Shown here one piece after another: positions 52,801 to 64,000 of a DNA stretch of 64,000 nucleotides (positions are counted from its first letter, which is position 1; each line of letters starts with the position of its first letter). Source of the stretch: Camarhynchus parvulus (Eukaryota; Chordata; Aves; Passeriformes; Thraupidae); assembly GCF_901933205.1 (NCBI RefSeq), contig NC_044581.1, positions 8,232,001 to 8,296,000 on the forward strand. The letters are read 5' to 3'. A program made the position numbers and the translations under genes. The notes beneath the pieces were generated by a model. It ran no database searches. It was not told the origin of the DNA and saw only the letters and a program-made list of their open reading frames with translations.

Positions 52801-55800
52801 GACTGATGTGTCCTCCCAGCCTCCCACTGGAGCAGGGAAATACTATTAATCACACTTGCTTTAGGAGGAATTGAAGTATCAAGGGGATAGGTGATTTGCC
52901 TGAGGACACGATGGGAAGTCTGTGGTGGCACTTGGAAGTCCCTTTGAGTTCCCTAATATGCAGTCAGAAGCTCTGACCACCAGAGATTTCCATATTGAGT
53001 GTTATAAACAATATTCTTCATGCTTTTAATAGAGATTTTGCCCACTTAGGGGGCAGGTACTGGTAGAAACATTTTTATTAGAAAAAAAAAGTAGAAACTG
53101 TATTTTATTAAGGCCCACTGCAAGAAAGAAATATATTCCCTACATAAAGAGCAGCTGATTTGTAACAGTGTTACAATTGATGATTAAATCACAAGTTAAC
53201 CCAAGAATTTGAATGGAGATAAATAAATGCTTTCTTTGGTTTTTTTTTTTGGTGAACAAACAAGGCAGAAAATGGATGTTGTCATGTACCTTTCTGCTCC
53301 ATCCAATATAATTTCATGCATTCCCTTATGGATTTTGATGAGTTCTGCAGATCAATGACACAGCACTTAAACACAAGCTAAGCAGTAATTACAGATGCAT
53401 GCAAGATTTATTCATCTGGTGGCACTGCACCAGCTGATGGAAGGATCAGCCGTATCCAATCAATGCTTGAAGCTTCTCAAAATACAGAGGTTTTTTGGCT
53501 CCCACTGCAAAGTAAAAATAGAAATAACCTCCTGAATCCCAGGAATGCCTCCTTAGGTCCATACAAGGTAAGGCTGCAGGATGGATCTGGGTCATATCTG
53601 CACTGTTGCTTGTCCCTTGCCTCTTCATCCCCATAAATATTTTTCTTGTGGGGTCTTCTTCACATGCTCACTGCATGACCCACTTGCCCCTAGGGCTGAG
53701 GACTGGACTGATGAGATTTAAGGCATAGGTAAGGAAAAGAAGCAGCAGCATTGCAGAGAACAGGGCCATGCAGCAGGCATGCCCCAGTGCCCAGGCCTGG
53801 TGGGCACAGGCAGGGAGCCAGCGTGATGTGTCACTGTGGCACAAAGGGAGCACCTGGGGGACTGCAGCCAAAACCACAGAGGAGTGTAATGTGGCACTGC
53901 TGTTTTGGGAACATGGGCCAGGGGAGGAGCGTGTGTAAAGCAAGAAACTGGATTTTGTCCCATTTTTCCTCAGGCTTTCCCTGTGGATGTGAGTTATTCA
54001 TTCCTATAGGTCTCACCTTCCATGCAGCAAAGCTGTTTGCTCCCCACTGTCACCATGGGCAGCCCTGACACATCAGGGAGTCCCACTGGGATGCCCTTTG
54101 CTGGGACTTCAGAGAGGGTGCTAATCCTGCACCTTGCACTGCCAGCCCTGAGTGCAGGTGGGACTGGACTGAGACTGTGGATGAGGAGATTCAGCTCTTT
54201 GTCATGTGGGGGGGAAGAGATCTTCCATCCCCAAGTGTGGTCCCTGGGCAGGGTATGGGTGGTTGAGCTCTGGGGCAGAAATGTGCAGCCTTTTTTCCTG
54301 AATTTGTTTGTAACTTCTGTGTTTGTGTCACTTCTTTGTTTATGCATTTTTGTTCAATGAGAGGGTCCTCTGGGGATTTCTTCATGTGAAGTTGCTGCTT
54401 AACATTAGTTTAATTTGAGCAAAGGTTTTTGCCTGGACTCCATTATCAATTCCCAGCTCTCTGCATCTGCTAACTAGCATCAGCCACCTCTGTCTCTTTC
54501 TTTCTTCTGTTCCTGCCCTTAGCATATTTGGCATCTCTGCACACTGGTGCAGTATTTCTCATGTTGGGCACTGCAAGAGCATGGATCTGTTTAACTGCAA
54601 ATGTTTAAAGTGACATTAATGATGCTCAGTAGGATGTACTGACTAGTGTTTTCCTGAAGGAGGATTTGGAAATGGTTCTTATGCTATTGCCAAACCTCAC
54701 ATACCAACAGTAATACTGAGGGACTGGGAAATGCTGATCTATATCACTAAAAGTGCTGTAAAAGCCTCAGAGCTACAGTGACTGCTCACATGGTGTTTCA
54801 TGGACCAGACTTGCAGTTTTAGAGCACTAAATTTCTTTTCAGTCCTGGTGTTCCCAGCAAACCTGTTGCTCAGCACTGGGGTCACAGTGTAGCCCAGCAA
54901 GGAAGGGGTTACAACGACACAAAATGCATTGTAAATCCCCAGCAAATGACTTGGACCAACCACCAAAACCAGAGCTGACACTTCCTCAGCGTGGCTCCAT
55001 GGTGCAGTTTGTGCCTGGCTTCCCTCTCCCCTGTGTCTCCTCCTTCCCCTCCCAGCAGCATGGAGTAGGTGCTGCCTAAAATCTAGGCTCAGAATAATTT
55101 CTCTTCTTTTTTCCCCAATAAATTGAGTCTCCAGAGAGTCTCAGGGTGCCCAGGGACCTTTGAGGAGGTCCCTTCTCCAGGCACTCAAGCATTCAAATGC
55201 AGTAAATGCATTGGAGGTGGGGAAGGTTGTAAGCATGAGGATTTTGGCACAAGCATGGGTGTTCACTATGCTGTTCTCTGTCATGAACAAGCTGAGAAAC
55301 CCTGCCCAGAGCCTGTGCCCCCCAAGCAGAGTGAGTGTGTGCCTGTCCCTGACAGTCCCTGCAGGAGCACCCTGAGAGCCTGAGCTGGGCAGGGGGAGCG
55401 GCAGGCTGGGGGATTACAGGGTTTTCTGGGTGGACTGAGAATACAGAAGTTTTGGGTTTGGATGTGTGTGATATGTCAGTGGTCTGAAGGCAAGGAACAT
55501 ACATGGGGAAGATGGAACAACAGTTCATGGACAGTCTCTGTTATTTTTACTGCAATAGTGTAAAAGGTGTGGATGAACGGACTGATATGAACCTAGCTAG
55601 TCCCAGCTAGTGTGTGGCACAGGCAAAAAGAAAAAAATATAGGAAAAGATCAAAAATCTGTCTGCAGTGTACTAGGCCCCCTGTGCTGATGGGGCTCATG
55701 CCCATCTTGTATGGTAGAGTGGCACATGACAGTGCCATGGCAGCATCACGTTTGTCTGCCTCCAGTTCTGCTGCCCAAATCAACAAGAGTCTCATCTGAG

Positions 55801-56374
55801 AGTGCTCTGGGGAAAACCAGGTACAAACAAACCCCTTGTCAGGTTTCCAAGAGACAGGGGAGGCAGGAAGGCCCCCTCTGGCACTGACACAGCCCTGGAG
55901 AGGGCTGTACTGAAATGCCAAGCAAAAGCACAGCCCCTGCTGCCTGCACAGCCTGCACCTAAATCCCCTGGTGCCAGGCTTCTCCCAGGACACTCCCTTT
56001 ACCCACCACACACAGGGCACTGGCCATGGCCAAGCGTGTGCCCACGCTGCTGAGCCTGGAGAAAGGACCCCACATTTCCCCTCTTCCCAGCCAAACTGCA
56101 GCTCCATGGCTGGGGCTCGCTCAGCATCCCAGCCGCAAACACGGCCTGGATAAGCAAGACATAAAGTGCTGTTTGCTCCAGGGCTAATTAGAGCTATTGT
56201 ACCAATTATTCTATGAAAGAATCGGTGCCCTCAGCTCCACGGAGCGAATCCCAGTGCACAGGACCGTGGTGTCCAGGTGCTGGGACTCTCCCAGCCCTGC
56301 TGTCCCTGCCCAGCCCCAGCAGCTCCTGCCTCGCTGCGCTGCTCTCGGTCAGCAGCTCATGGACAGCCCCTGTC

Positions 56375-56540
56375 ATTGTCCCCATCAACAGCCCGGTGCC
56401 ATTGTCCCCATCAACAGCCCGGTGCCATTGTCCCCATCAACAGCCCCGTGCCATTGTCCCCATCAACAGCCCGGTGCCATTGTCCCCATCAACAGCCCGG
56501 TGCCATTGTCCCCATCAACAGCCCCGTGCCATTGTCCCCA
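56375..56540. repeat. 26-bp minisatellite, 6 full copies plus a partial
   Basis: The unit starts ATTGTCCCCATCAACAGCCC and ends in GGTGCC or CGTGCC. Full copies start at 56,375, 56,401, 56,427, 56,453, 56,479 and 56,505, with a partial from 56,531. The G/C variant runs G,G,C,G,G,C, so the array is a duplicated 78-bp block of three units. Because 78 is divisible by three, all forward frames stay open across it, which explains the overlapping long open frames. Confidence 0.97.
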
Positions 56541-59500
56541 CCGGGAACGTGACAAGGAGCTGCAGCCCTGCTGGCCGACAGCCCCACGGGGGCTGGGGAG
56601 CTCTGCCTTCCCAACAGAGGCTGTGCCACCCTCCCGTCATGGGCACAGATCTGCTGCTTCAAACCCAGCATTGCTGAGTCCTGTGATCTGGTGATTTCAC
56701 AGCGTGGCACAATGTTTGCTACATCCTTGGTTTTTTCCCCTTCATTTTTGTTCTCTCAAGCCCCTCAAGGCTGGATATTAGATGGGCTATTTGCTTAAGG
56801 AAACAAAAAAGGGTTTTCCAGCTCTCCTGTTCACAGACAAAAGGCTTTAAAGTACAAGCCAGAGGGTTTAGGAAGCAGCAGATAAAAGCAATTTTCCAAT
56901 GGTTCTCTTAATATATTCTGAAAAACAGGGAGTTGTAGCTAGGCTTGTGATTGGTTTTGGATTTAACTCCTAACCCTAATGTCAGATTTTGGATAAAACA
57001 CCTAGCCTGAGGATGGGGATGCTGCATTCTTGTATTGGGAAGGGTGAGTGTGTGTGCACTGTCTGGTCCCCAGGAGGGGCTGGGGGGATGAGTGGCAGCA
57101 GCTGCATACCCCTGGCAGTCACTCAAAAGCCTTTGCAGCTCTCCTGCACCGTGGGGCTGATGAATGGCACCACTCTGGCACAGTGGTGTCAGAGCCTTGA
57201 GCAGGGCACAGGATGGAGAATGGGATGATCCATGGAGGACTCAGAAACTGTAATGGAAGGGAAAGGAACATAACTGGATCCTGAGCACACAGAGCTGGTC
57301 TGTCCTGCTTAGCAGGGCTTGTCCTAGGCTGGAGTGGCTCCTCTTGGGGTGTTCACCCCATGGCTGGTGCAGGCAGCTCTGCCCCAGAGTTCCCAACGTG
57401 CTGCTACCTGCTCCCTGGACTGCAGCAAAGTCCTTTTTCAACCTTTCCTTAAAAACTGGGATGACTTCTGGGATAGGACTCAGGGAGGGAGGGCACAGTA
57501 TCTCCCCACTGGTGCCTGCAGACCTGTGTGGAAGACAGCTTGCTCCATCCTGGAGCCTGCCTCCAAAGAAACCCCTGCATTCCTGCCATTCTTTGCCATT
57601 TAAGGATTTCAAAGGGGTACAAACACATGGGGAAAGCACGCGCCAGGGCCAGGCTCACCTCCCAGCCTCACAGATGGTGCCAGCCCTGACGCCAGCCGTG
57701 TCAGGAGCCATGGTGGGCTCCTGACAGATTTTCCTGCAGACACGCTGCAGAGTCAGGAGGCTGAGAGCAGCCCATGTCCCCACGTGGTCACACGTGTTGC
57801 TGGGGGACAGGGCTCAGAGCCCCTGGTGCACAGAGCCGGGTGCTGACTGGCTGGCAGAAAGCAGGAATCGCACACACACGGGAGACAAATGCCTCGCTAG
57901 AGACATCCAATTCCCTAAGGAGCTTCTAGGAGCAATGGTTACCCTGAGAGCCTCTCTGGTGCACCCCTCAGCATCTCCTGCCCTCAGCCTGTGTGAGTGA
58001 TGCTGTTTGTCTTGCAGGGCAGGGTATGATGGTGGAGCTGGGGGTGCACTGTACATCAAACCTGAGGGTGCAGAAAGGGAGAGGGAAGCTTGGATTCCTT
58101 GGCTTTGCAGGGCAGGAGGAGCAGGGGCTGTGAGCTCCCAGGAGAGTCTGGACTCCCTGGCTGTGGAGCTGCATCCCAGCACTGCCATGCCCTGGTGTGA
58201 TGAGGAGCTTGGGGTGAAAGGTGGGAGACACAGTGAGGGGCTCACTGCAGGGTGTGAGTGCTGCCTGAGGAAGGGTGGGAGAGGGAGGATGCAGCCAGCA
58301 ATAGGGGCAGCAGTGAAAAAACAAACTGAACGGAACAAAAAAAACCCAACCTCAACCCTTGGTGGCAGCCTGCCAGCTCCAGCTGGTTTCATAAGGACAT
58401 TTCAGCCTAAAAATACACAAATACTCAGCCAAAAAAAGTCAAATCTTTCTGCGCCAAATCTGTCACCCACAGCCCTTCACAAGGCAGGAAGAAATTCCTG
58501 TTGGGTCTGTCAGTTGGAGATGAGAACAGATTATCTGGGGTTCAGGACTGTGGTTCAGCAGGTTTCCTTGGGGGGATGCCCTGTGCTGTGTTTAGAGATG
58601 GTGCTGGCTGCTCCTCACCACCAAGCAAAATGTGAAAAGAGGAGAGATCGTTTCCAAGCTCTTGCAGTGTCTCCTCCTCCAGGCAGTGTGAACTACCTCA
58701 GCTCCTACCCTTTTGGTGTGAGCTTTGCCAAAATGGGGACGGCCCTGATCTGATGAGCCCATTTAATTGTGTCTCATTAAATACCAATTTACTTGGGGTG
58801 TCAAGATTTTACTAATCCCAGGCCAAAGACAACACACTCACAATGCAACACAGAATGAAAAATGGCAGGGAGGTGGCAGGTACTGCCATGCCTTTGTGCT
58901 CAGGGAGTGAACTACCCATGTATCTTCTCTGCTCCTCCTTGCAGGGCAGTCTGTACCTCCTGTGTCTCTTCAGAGCTGTTCCCCAAAAGAGGGGGGGTCT
59001 GGGGAGCTCTGCCTCTGCCCTGGGGTCTGAGAGGGCCAAGTGGGATGGGCACTATGAAGAGATCCAATATCTTAGGATGAGGCTGTGCTATGCAGAGTCC
59101 TGCAGACCTCTCTGCCAAAGAAGCTCAATCCTCCTGCTTTCCTGTCAGCATTTGGGGGGATAGGAAGGTGACTTAACACATGTTGTCAAGATAATCTGAT
59201 GTGGTCTCCACTCTGCTTTGAGCCAACAGAGGCAGCCCCTGGAGAGTTTGTACCCAATTTTGGCAAAATTGGGCGTTCCAGATGGATGAAGACTTAGGGG
59301 GGGATGCTGGAAAACATCCAGCTGATTTACAAAACAATGTCTTTCCAGTTGTTCTCTTCCTCCACCTCACACTCAGCCCTAGGTGAAGCCATACAATAAC
59401 AGCAATTCCTTAATTTATGAGGATAATAACAAAACCTAAGACCTCTCCCAAGCCCAAGCCCTGCAAGGCTATAACAGGCTGAAGCTCAGATTGCCTGTGT

Positions 59501-59542
59501 CTCCCTCACCTTGCACTGCCAAGAAACAGCCCCACTCCAGAG

Positions 59543-59572
59543 CCAGCACCAGCACCAGCACCAGCACCAGCA
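59543..59572. repeat. (CCAGCA)5 hexanucleotide repeat
   Basis: Five tandem CCAGCA units, followed by a near-unit. A simple repeat in GNAO1 intron sequence. Confidence 0.92.
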
Positions 59573-59865
59573 TTGCAGAGCTGCTCCTCCCTGGAAATAG
59601 ATTTGCATCTCATTTGTGGGAATGGAGCAAGGTTGGTGATTCCAGTCAACCAGCTCTGGCCTTTATGGACTGTTTTGTTTTTCTTGTTGTAGGGGAACTT
59701 GATTATTCAGTGCTGGTGGGCATATTTACTTACTGGGGTAAATTAAACCATAAATTCAGACAAATGTACCTACCTCTACACTTGTGATGTATTTTTCCTT
59801 TCTGCTTTATTGGGCCTCAAGACACAAAGGTGCATTGTTCAATAAACAGTGCAATGCAAGTCATC

Positions 59866-59877
59866 CCAATTAATTGG
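59866..59877. promoter_or_regulatory. Homeodomain-type palindrome in conserved-looking AT-rich block
   Basis: A perfect 12-nt palindrome CCAATTAATTGG (paired TAAT/ATTA cores). Around it, 59,820-60,120 has further ATTAAA/ATGCAA motifs and a small TGCATTG..CAATGCA inverted repeat (59,831-59,858). It resembles a developmental enhancer. Function not shown. Confidence 0.3.
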
Positions 59878-60120
59878 ATTGTTCCATTTATGCTGCTACT
59901 GCCTCCAATTAAATGCAAGGGAGCACAAGTGACAGGCACGAGTAAGATGGGTGTGCAGAAAACCATATTCTAATGCAAAAACTGTGATGGGAAAATGGAA
60001 TCTACACACCTGATGGGAATATTAATGCAAAACCATGACCTATAATTTTTCTTTTTTCAGTCTGGGCGTGCCAGAAACAATTGCAGCTCATTAAAATGGA
60101 TCATGTCGTGACAGTCCTGC

Positions 60121-60225
60121 ATAATGACCAAGTCCCACAAGTCCCATGGTTTAAATGTTTGCCTTGCTGGTGAAGCCAGCAAAGTAAATGTTTAGACCAT
60201 GGGACTTGTGGGATGTGGACATTAT
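60121..60225 (+). ncRNA. Long near-perfect hairpin (50-bp stem, 5-nt loop); pre-miRNA-like or MITE-like
   Basis: Bases 60,121-60,170 pair with 60,176-60,225 around the loop TGAAG (60,171-60,175). Read as + strand RNA the stem has 42 Watson-Crick pairs, 5 G-U pairs and 3 mismatches, with no bulge. An 18-bp perfect core (60,133-60,150 with 60,196-60,213) contains CCATGG. On the opposite (GNAO1) strand the five G-U pairs become A-C mismatches, so folding favours a transcript antisense to GNAO1. I do not recognise it as a named microRNA or transposon. Transcription is unproven. Confidence 0.55.
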
Positions 60226-60356
60226 CATAGAGCTGCATGGTCCTGCTCGACTAGACACAGGAAACTGCAGCAAACCTCCAAGACCCCTTCTCTCTTTTAA
60301 ACCCGGTGTTATCAGAGAAAGAGTGAAGGGAAAAAGAACAAACCCAAGAGCGCCAG

Positions 60357-60545
60357 TGCGGGTTGGAGCTCTGGAGTTCATCTGGCCCATCCCCCTTTTC
60401 AAAGCAGGACAAACTTCAAAGTTAAATTCAGTTTGAAAATTAGCTCAGGTAGCTCAGTGTTGGGCACTTCCAAGGATGGAGATTTTACAGCCTCTCTGGG
60501 CAGTCTGTTCCAATGCTGCCTTGTCAGGGCTCAATCTGGAAGCCA
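60357..60545 (-). mobile_element. Old, diverged CR1 LINE fragment
   Basis: The + strand shows GGTTGGAGCTCTGGAGTTC and ATCTGGCCC, CAAAGCAGGACAAAC, then TTCCAAGGATGGAGATTTTA and CAGCCTCTCTGGGCAGTCTG followed by TTCCAATGCTG. This matches the antisense CR1 3' region with many substitutions, so it is an older copy. Sense orientation is minus, like the other two. Confidence 0.8.
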
Positions 60546-63453
60546 TTCACCACATCACAACAACATCTGGCTCTACTTTCTTCACTGCTTTTTTGATGCA
60601 AAGTGTGTGTTGGCACGTGGGATGCAGTAAGAATCAGTAGGGAAGGTGATAGCGACGTGAAAAGACAATTCTTTTGCAAGAAAATAGATCAGAAAACAGT
60701 CCCACACAAGATGGGGTGAGAAGGAAGGCACTGCAGTATTTTCTTCTGAGTCTGGTGCCATTTTTCTGTGAGGCCCTGCCAGACCAATTCTTGAAGATGA
60801 AATAACCAAAGTGTTGTCCAGTTTGGGGTTGGTATTTGGCACAGACTTGAGATGTCAGTGCCGTGGTTAGCTGTGCTAGAGCAACAAACACAATTGCATC
60901 TCTTTCTCCACTGAGCAGTGAGGTCTGTATCCCTCTTCAGAGGCATCTCTCTCTTCCTTGGCTCCTGATGGAGGGAGCCAAAGGCAACAAACTTCCTAGC
61001 CCTGACACCTCTGATATGTGTGAAGATGGATGGGTTGAATGCAGGCCTAAAATATTTTACATTTTCACGGTAATTTCACAGCCCTGGCATTATCAAATGA
61101 TCTTTCAAAGTACTTGGAAGCAGGAGGAGAAGAACTTGAGATAGGTTCTGGCTTTTTTGTGTCTGTGTACTTGCAAACTGTCTCTGCCTACACATCTTGC
61201 AGGGCCTGTTCCTGTTTGGAGATGCACAGGGAAAATTAGTGCTCATGTGGATGCTCTGTCTGCTCCATTTCCCCCCTGAAGTTTGGAGGCTGCTCAAAGC
61301 CAGTCCCCATCCCTGGGTGCTTAAGACCAGACTTGCCCTATGTGATGCACTCCACTGACCAGCCTAGTTAGGAACTTGAGGCTAGGAAACACAAGACAAT
61401 TTTAAAATCTGAACAAAAGTCGGGCGTTAAGGAAACCAGCTGGAAACCTCTGTTTTGCTGATTTTGAAAGCAAAATGTGGGTCACAGATGTGCTTCTACA
61501 GACAGAAACCGGCTGGAGAAGAAAAAGACATCAGCATTGCCCAGACTCTTTGATGATCAGAGGTAGATTTAGCTCCTAGGCACAGAGACAAGAAAGGAAG
61601 AGGAGACTAAGTAGGAATAAAAACATAATCAAGATATTAGGAATGTGGAACGCAACCCACCCGTAAATTTGCCTTAGGGAACTACAAAAAAATGCAGTAA
61701 CAAAAAAGGATGAAACCAATTGCTACATCTTACTCTCTTCCCTTGTCTTACCTTCCTTATGGTTTTGTTTTTTTCAGTCCAAGACACAGGGGGTCCATTA
61801 CAGAACCTTCCCTCTTCCTCCTTTGTAAAAGTGCTGTTTTCTACTGCTCCTTTGCAGCAGCTACGAAATCCTTGCTAAGGACTGGCTGACTTTAGAGCCC
61901 AAAAGAAACAAAGCTTTGCAGGAAATCCATACTTGTCTGCATGTATCAGAGGCTAGAAAGCAATGTGCTCTGGCCCATCCGGCTCCAGAAGGGAGCTAAC
62001 ACTCACTTCTTTTTTAGTCTAACACAAAAGATTAAACTTATTTTCAGTGAAATTGATGACAGACTGGTAAGAGCCGTGCTGCTGACCCTTGCAGGCTGTT
62101 GATTAGCCTGTGACTTGGTCTCCCAGGGGCTGCAACAGAAGGCCTGTTGTTCCAGCCACTTAAAAAAGCTCAAGGTAAAGCACTGGAAGAACAATTAAAG
62201 ACAACAGCAGCACTGACTCAAGAGAAGCCCAGGTGGTGGTTCCCTAGAAATTGCCAAGCAGCAGGGGGAGGCTCTGAAAGCATTCAGGGCATTTGGGGGG
62301 TGGTTCCTGGGGTGAAGTGCCCAGAGCACTCCTGAAGGTCTCACCTGTGCTGGCCACAACACGACCTGGTCACTTGGTGCCTTCAGGCTCTGTGACATGT
62401 GCTGAGCAGCCGTGGAGCACAATCTCCAGCTCCTGCAGGAAACCTCCCTCCTGCCAGCAAAATGCCAGCCCCTAAGGCTTAACACCAAGAGAAGCCTGAA
62501 ATGAAATGCTAGTGCAGCTTACTGCCTGTCACTGTTTCTCAGACATTGGGGAACTTAGAATTCACTTCTTGTCTGGAATTTATTTTTCTCAGCCTTAATG
62601 AAAAGACATTTTGTAGTTGTTAGTATTTTAAATTGAGTATGAGTGTCAATAAAGACAAGACTTTTCCCAGGGTGGGGAAAAAATATAAAACTGTCTCAAA
62701 TCTTCCACTCATGCAAAAGTAAACAACCCCAAAGCATTGAAGAATTAAATAAAATATGTGCTTCTTTTCACTGGGAGTTCACTGGCCATGAATAAGTGCC
62801 ATCTGAGCTCTCACTTGCACCACCATCTCCTGTGGTGGCACCAAGGCCTAGAGGTGCAGAAGGATATGTTTTGGTGCCTTGCCTGTGACAACATCTGTGC
62901 TCCCAGTGGTGGAACCACCAGAGGCTCCTGAACACCTGCAGGGCTGTAAATGAGAAGGACTTTGTAATCTCCAGCTTCCCCATCCCACCTGGCCCAGAGA
63001 GAAAAGATGTCCAGCCACAGCACAACTCACAGTGCAGCTAAGGAGAGAGGCATCACACCACTGCCCTGGCACAGAGGGTCATCCATCCTCATCTGGATGC
63101 AGGAGATTTTGTCAGAGACACCAGAATTCATTTCGCTGGGCTGCAACCCCTAGATTGCAATTGCTGTGAATGCTACAGCACAGAGGCTCTTCAGTTGATG
63201 TCTAGAAACTGATTGTGGTTTCAGAGCTCTTGCTGATGAATTGCACAGCAGCTGGTCATACTGGGAGGGCTCTGCTTATTATTTTCAACTGCTATCTTGC
63301 ATGGAAGGAAAATCAAAATACTTTCCTCAAGGTAATTGGTGCTAAAACAATTGAAGGTTTTTTCACAAAGTTGTAATGCAATTAGGACTGGCATTTTAGA
63401 TAATTTATATCTCTAAAGGTATGTTTATGCCATCATACCCTTATTTTGTGGAA

Positions 63454-63484
63454 AAAAAAAAGAAAAAAAGGAAAAAGAAAAAGC
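63454..63484. repeat. A-rich purine simple repeat
   Basis: A (AAAAAG)n-like purine run. No attached retroposon recognised. Confidence 0.8.
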
Positions 63485-64000
63485 TGCTGGCAAGAGAAAG
63501 CTTATTTTGCTACTACAGGCAATGAAATACAGATTAAAACCATCATCCACCTAGTACTGATTAAAAGGCAGCAGAATGCCAGGATCATCTCTGAGGTGTG
63601 ATCATGGTTGGGTGGGAAGCTGTGTCACCAACCACACATCTGCAGGTTTCCCATCCAGTTTTCCATCAATGCCAAATGATGTTTCATCACTTGCCTTCTG
63701 CTGCAGCACCTCAAGAGCTGCTCTCCCCAGCTGCCCTGCCAGCTTGGGTGGGAGCAGCTGGTGCAGCTGGGAGCACCAGCCCCACCACACAGAGCAAAAC
63801 CAGCAGCCACACCAGTGCCTGGGCTGTGTGTTTGATACCCAGGAACACCCCAAGCAGAGATGCCAGACAATCCAAACACAATAACAACTCCAGAAGTGCA
63901 TGAAACAGCTGCTGAACTTGTTGATGTGGGATATTGTGACAGACAAAAGCATGGACATAGCATTGCCTGACCCCATTGGGAAGCTTCTGTTTCCCTGATT

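Noticed and set aside
51967..52806. 279-codon open frame on + inside the GNAO1 intron
   Set aside because: The translation shows no recognisable family, repeat pattern or membrane/signal segment. It lies in a GC-rich stretch where open frames also occur on the other strand (for example 52,344-52,931).
55607..56107. Minus-strand frame with FSPEH..RLLLIW, superficially like the alpha-o exon 4 segment
   Set aside because: Only scattered residues match; the conserved LWGDSG and NRSREYQ blocks are absent, so it is not GNAO1 exon 4.
56197..56694. Three overlapping open frames with a repeated peptide
   Set aside because: They are produced by the 26-bp minisatellite whose 78-bp period keeps every forward frame open; not evidence of a protein.
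58007..58753. 248-codon open frame on +
   Set aside because: No domain or homology recognised, and an overlapping 192-codon frame lies on the other strand. Likely chance.

Overview
This is nuclear genomic DNA from a vertebrate, almost certainly a bird. It has introns with GT..AG borders, no bacterial-style gene packing, and three CR1 (chicken repeat 1) LINE tails. The style of the CR1 copy at about 41.5 kb suggests a songbird, but this is weak evidence. All recognised coding sequence belongs to two well-known, highly conserved genes arranged tail to tail. I recall the same neighbourhood and convergent orientation from human chromosome 16q.

Region 1 (1-17,045, + strand) is the 3' half of AMFR (gp78), the ER membrane E3 ubiquitin ligase. 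Eight coding exons join in frame to give the last 362 residues: the end of the last membrane segment, the RING-H2 finger, the CUE domain, the UBE2G2-binding region and the C-terminal VCP/p97-binding motif, ending with a stop at 15,679-15,681. Candidate poly(A) signals lie at 15,722 (proximal) and at 16,891 and 17,022 (distal).

Region 2 (17,046-18,189) is a short convergent intergenic spacer in which I recognise nothing.

Region 3 (18,190-64,000, - strand) is the 3' part of GNAO1, the G protein alpha-o subunit. Reading from high to low coordinates there are shared exons 5 and 6, then the exon pair 7B/8B (GoB, alpha-o2), then the pair 7A/8A (GoA, alpha-o1), then the GoA 3' UTR ending at a strong AATAAA at about 18,209. 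Each terminal pair gives an intact C terminus, so one gene makes two Go proteins by choosing a last-exon pair. A further strong minus-strand poly(A) site at about 24,812 lies between 8B and 7A and is probably the end of the GoB transcript. From 43,757 to 64,000 I find no exon, so this is read as the large intron upstream of exon 5.

Most of the window is intron. The non-coding signals that stand out are: a 105-nt near-perfect hairpin at 60,121-60,225 (50-bp stem, 5-nt loop, pairing better on the strand antisense to GNAO1); a very CpG-dense 130-bp islet followed by a consensus splice donor inside GNAO1 intron 6; a cluster of UGCATG motifs upstream of exon 7B; a minisatellite with a three-unit higher-order period; and several short blocks that look like conserved regulatory DNA. 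No viral gene, toxin gene, CRISPR array or tRNA was recognised, and no novel protein system.
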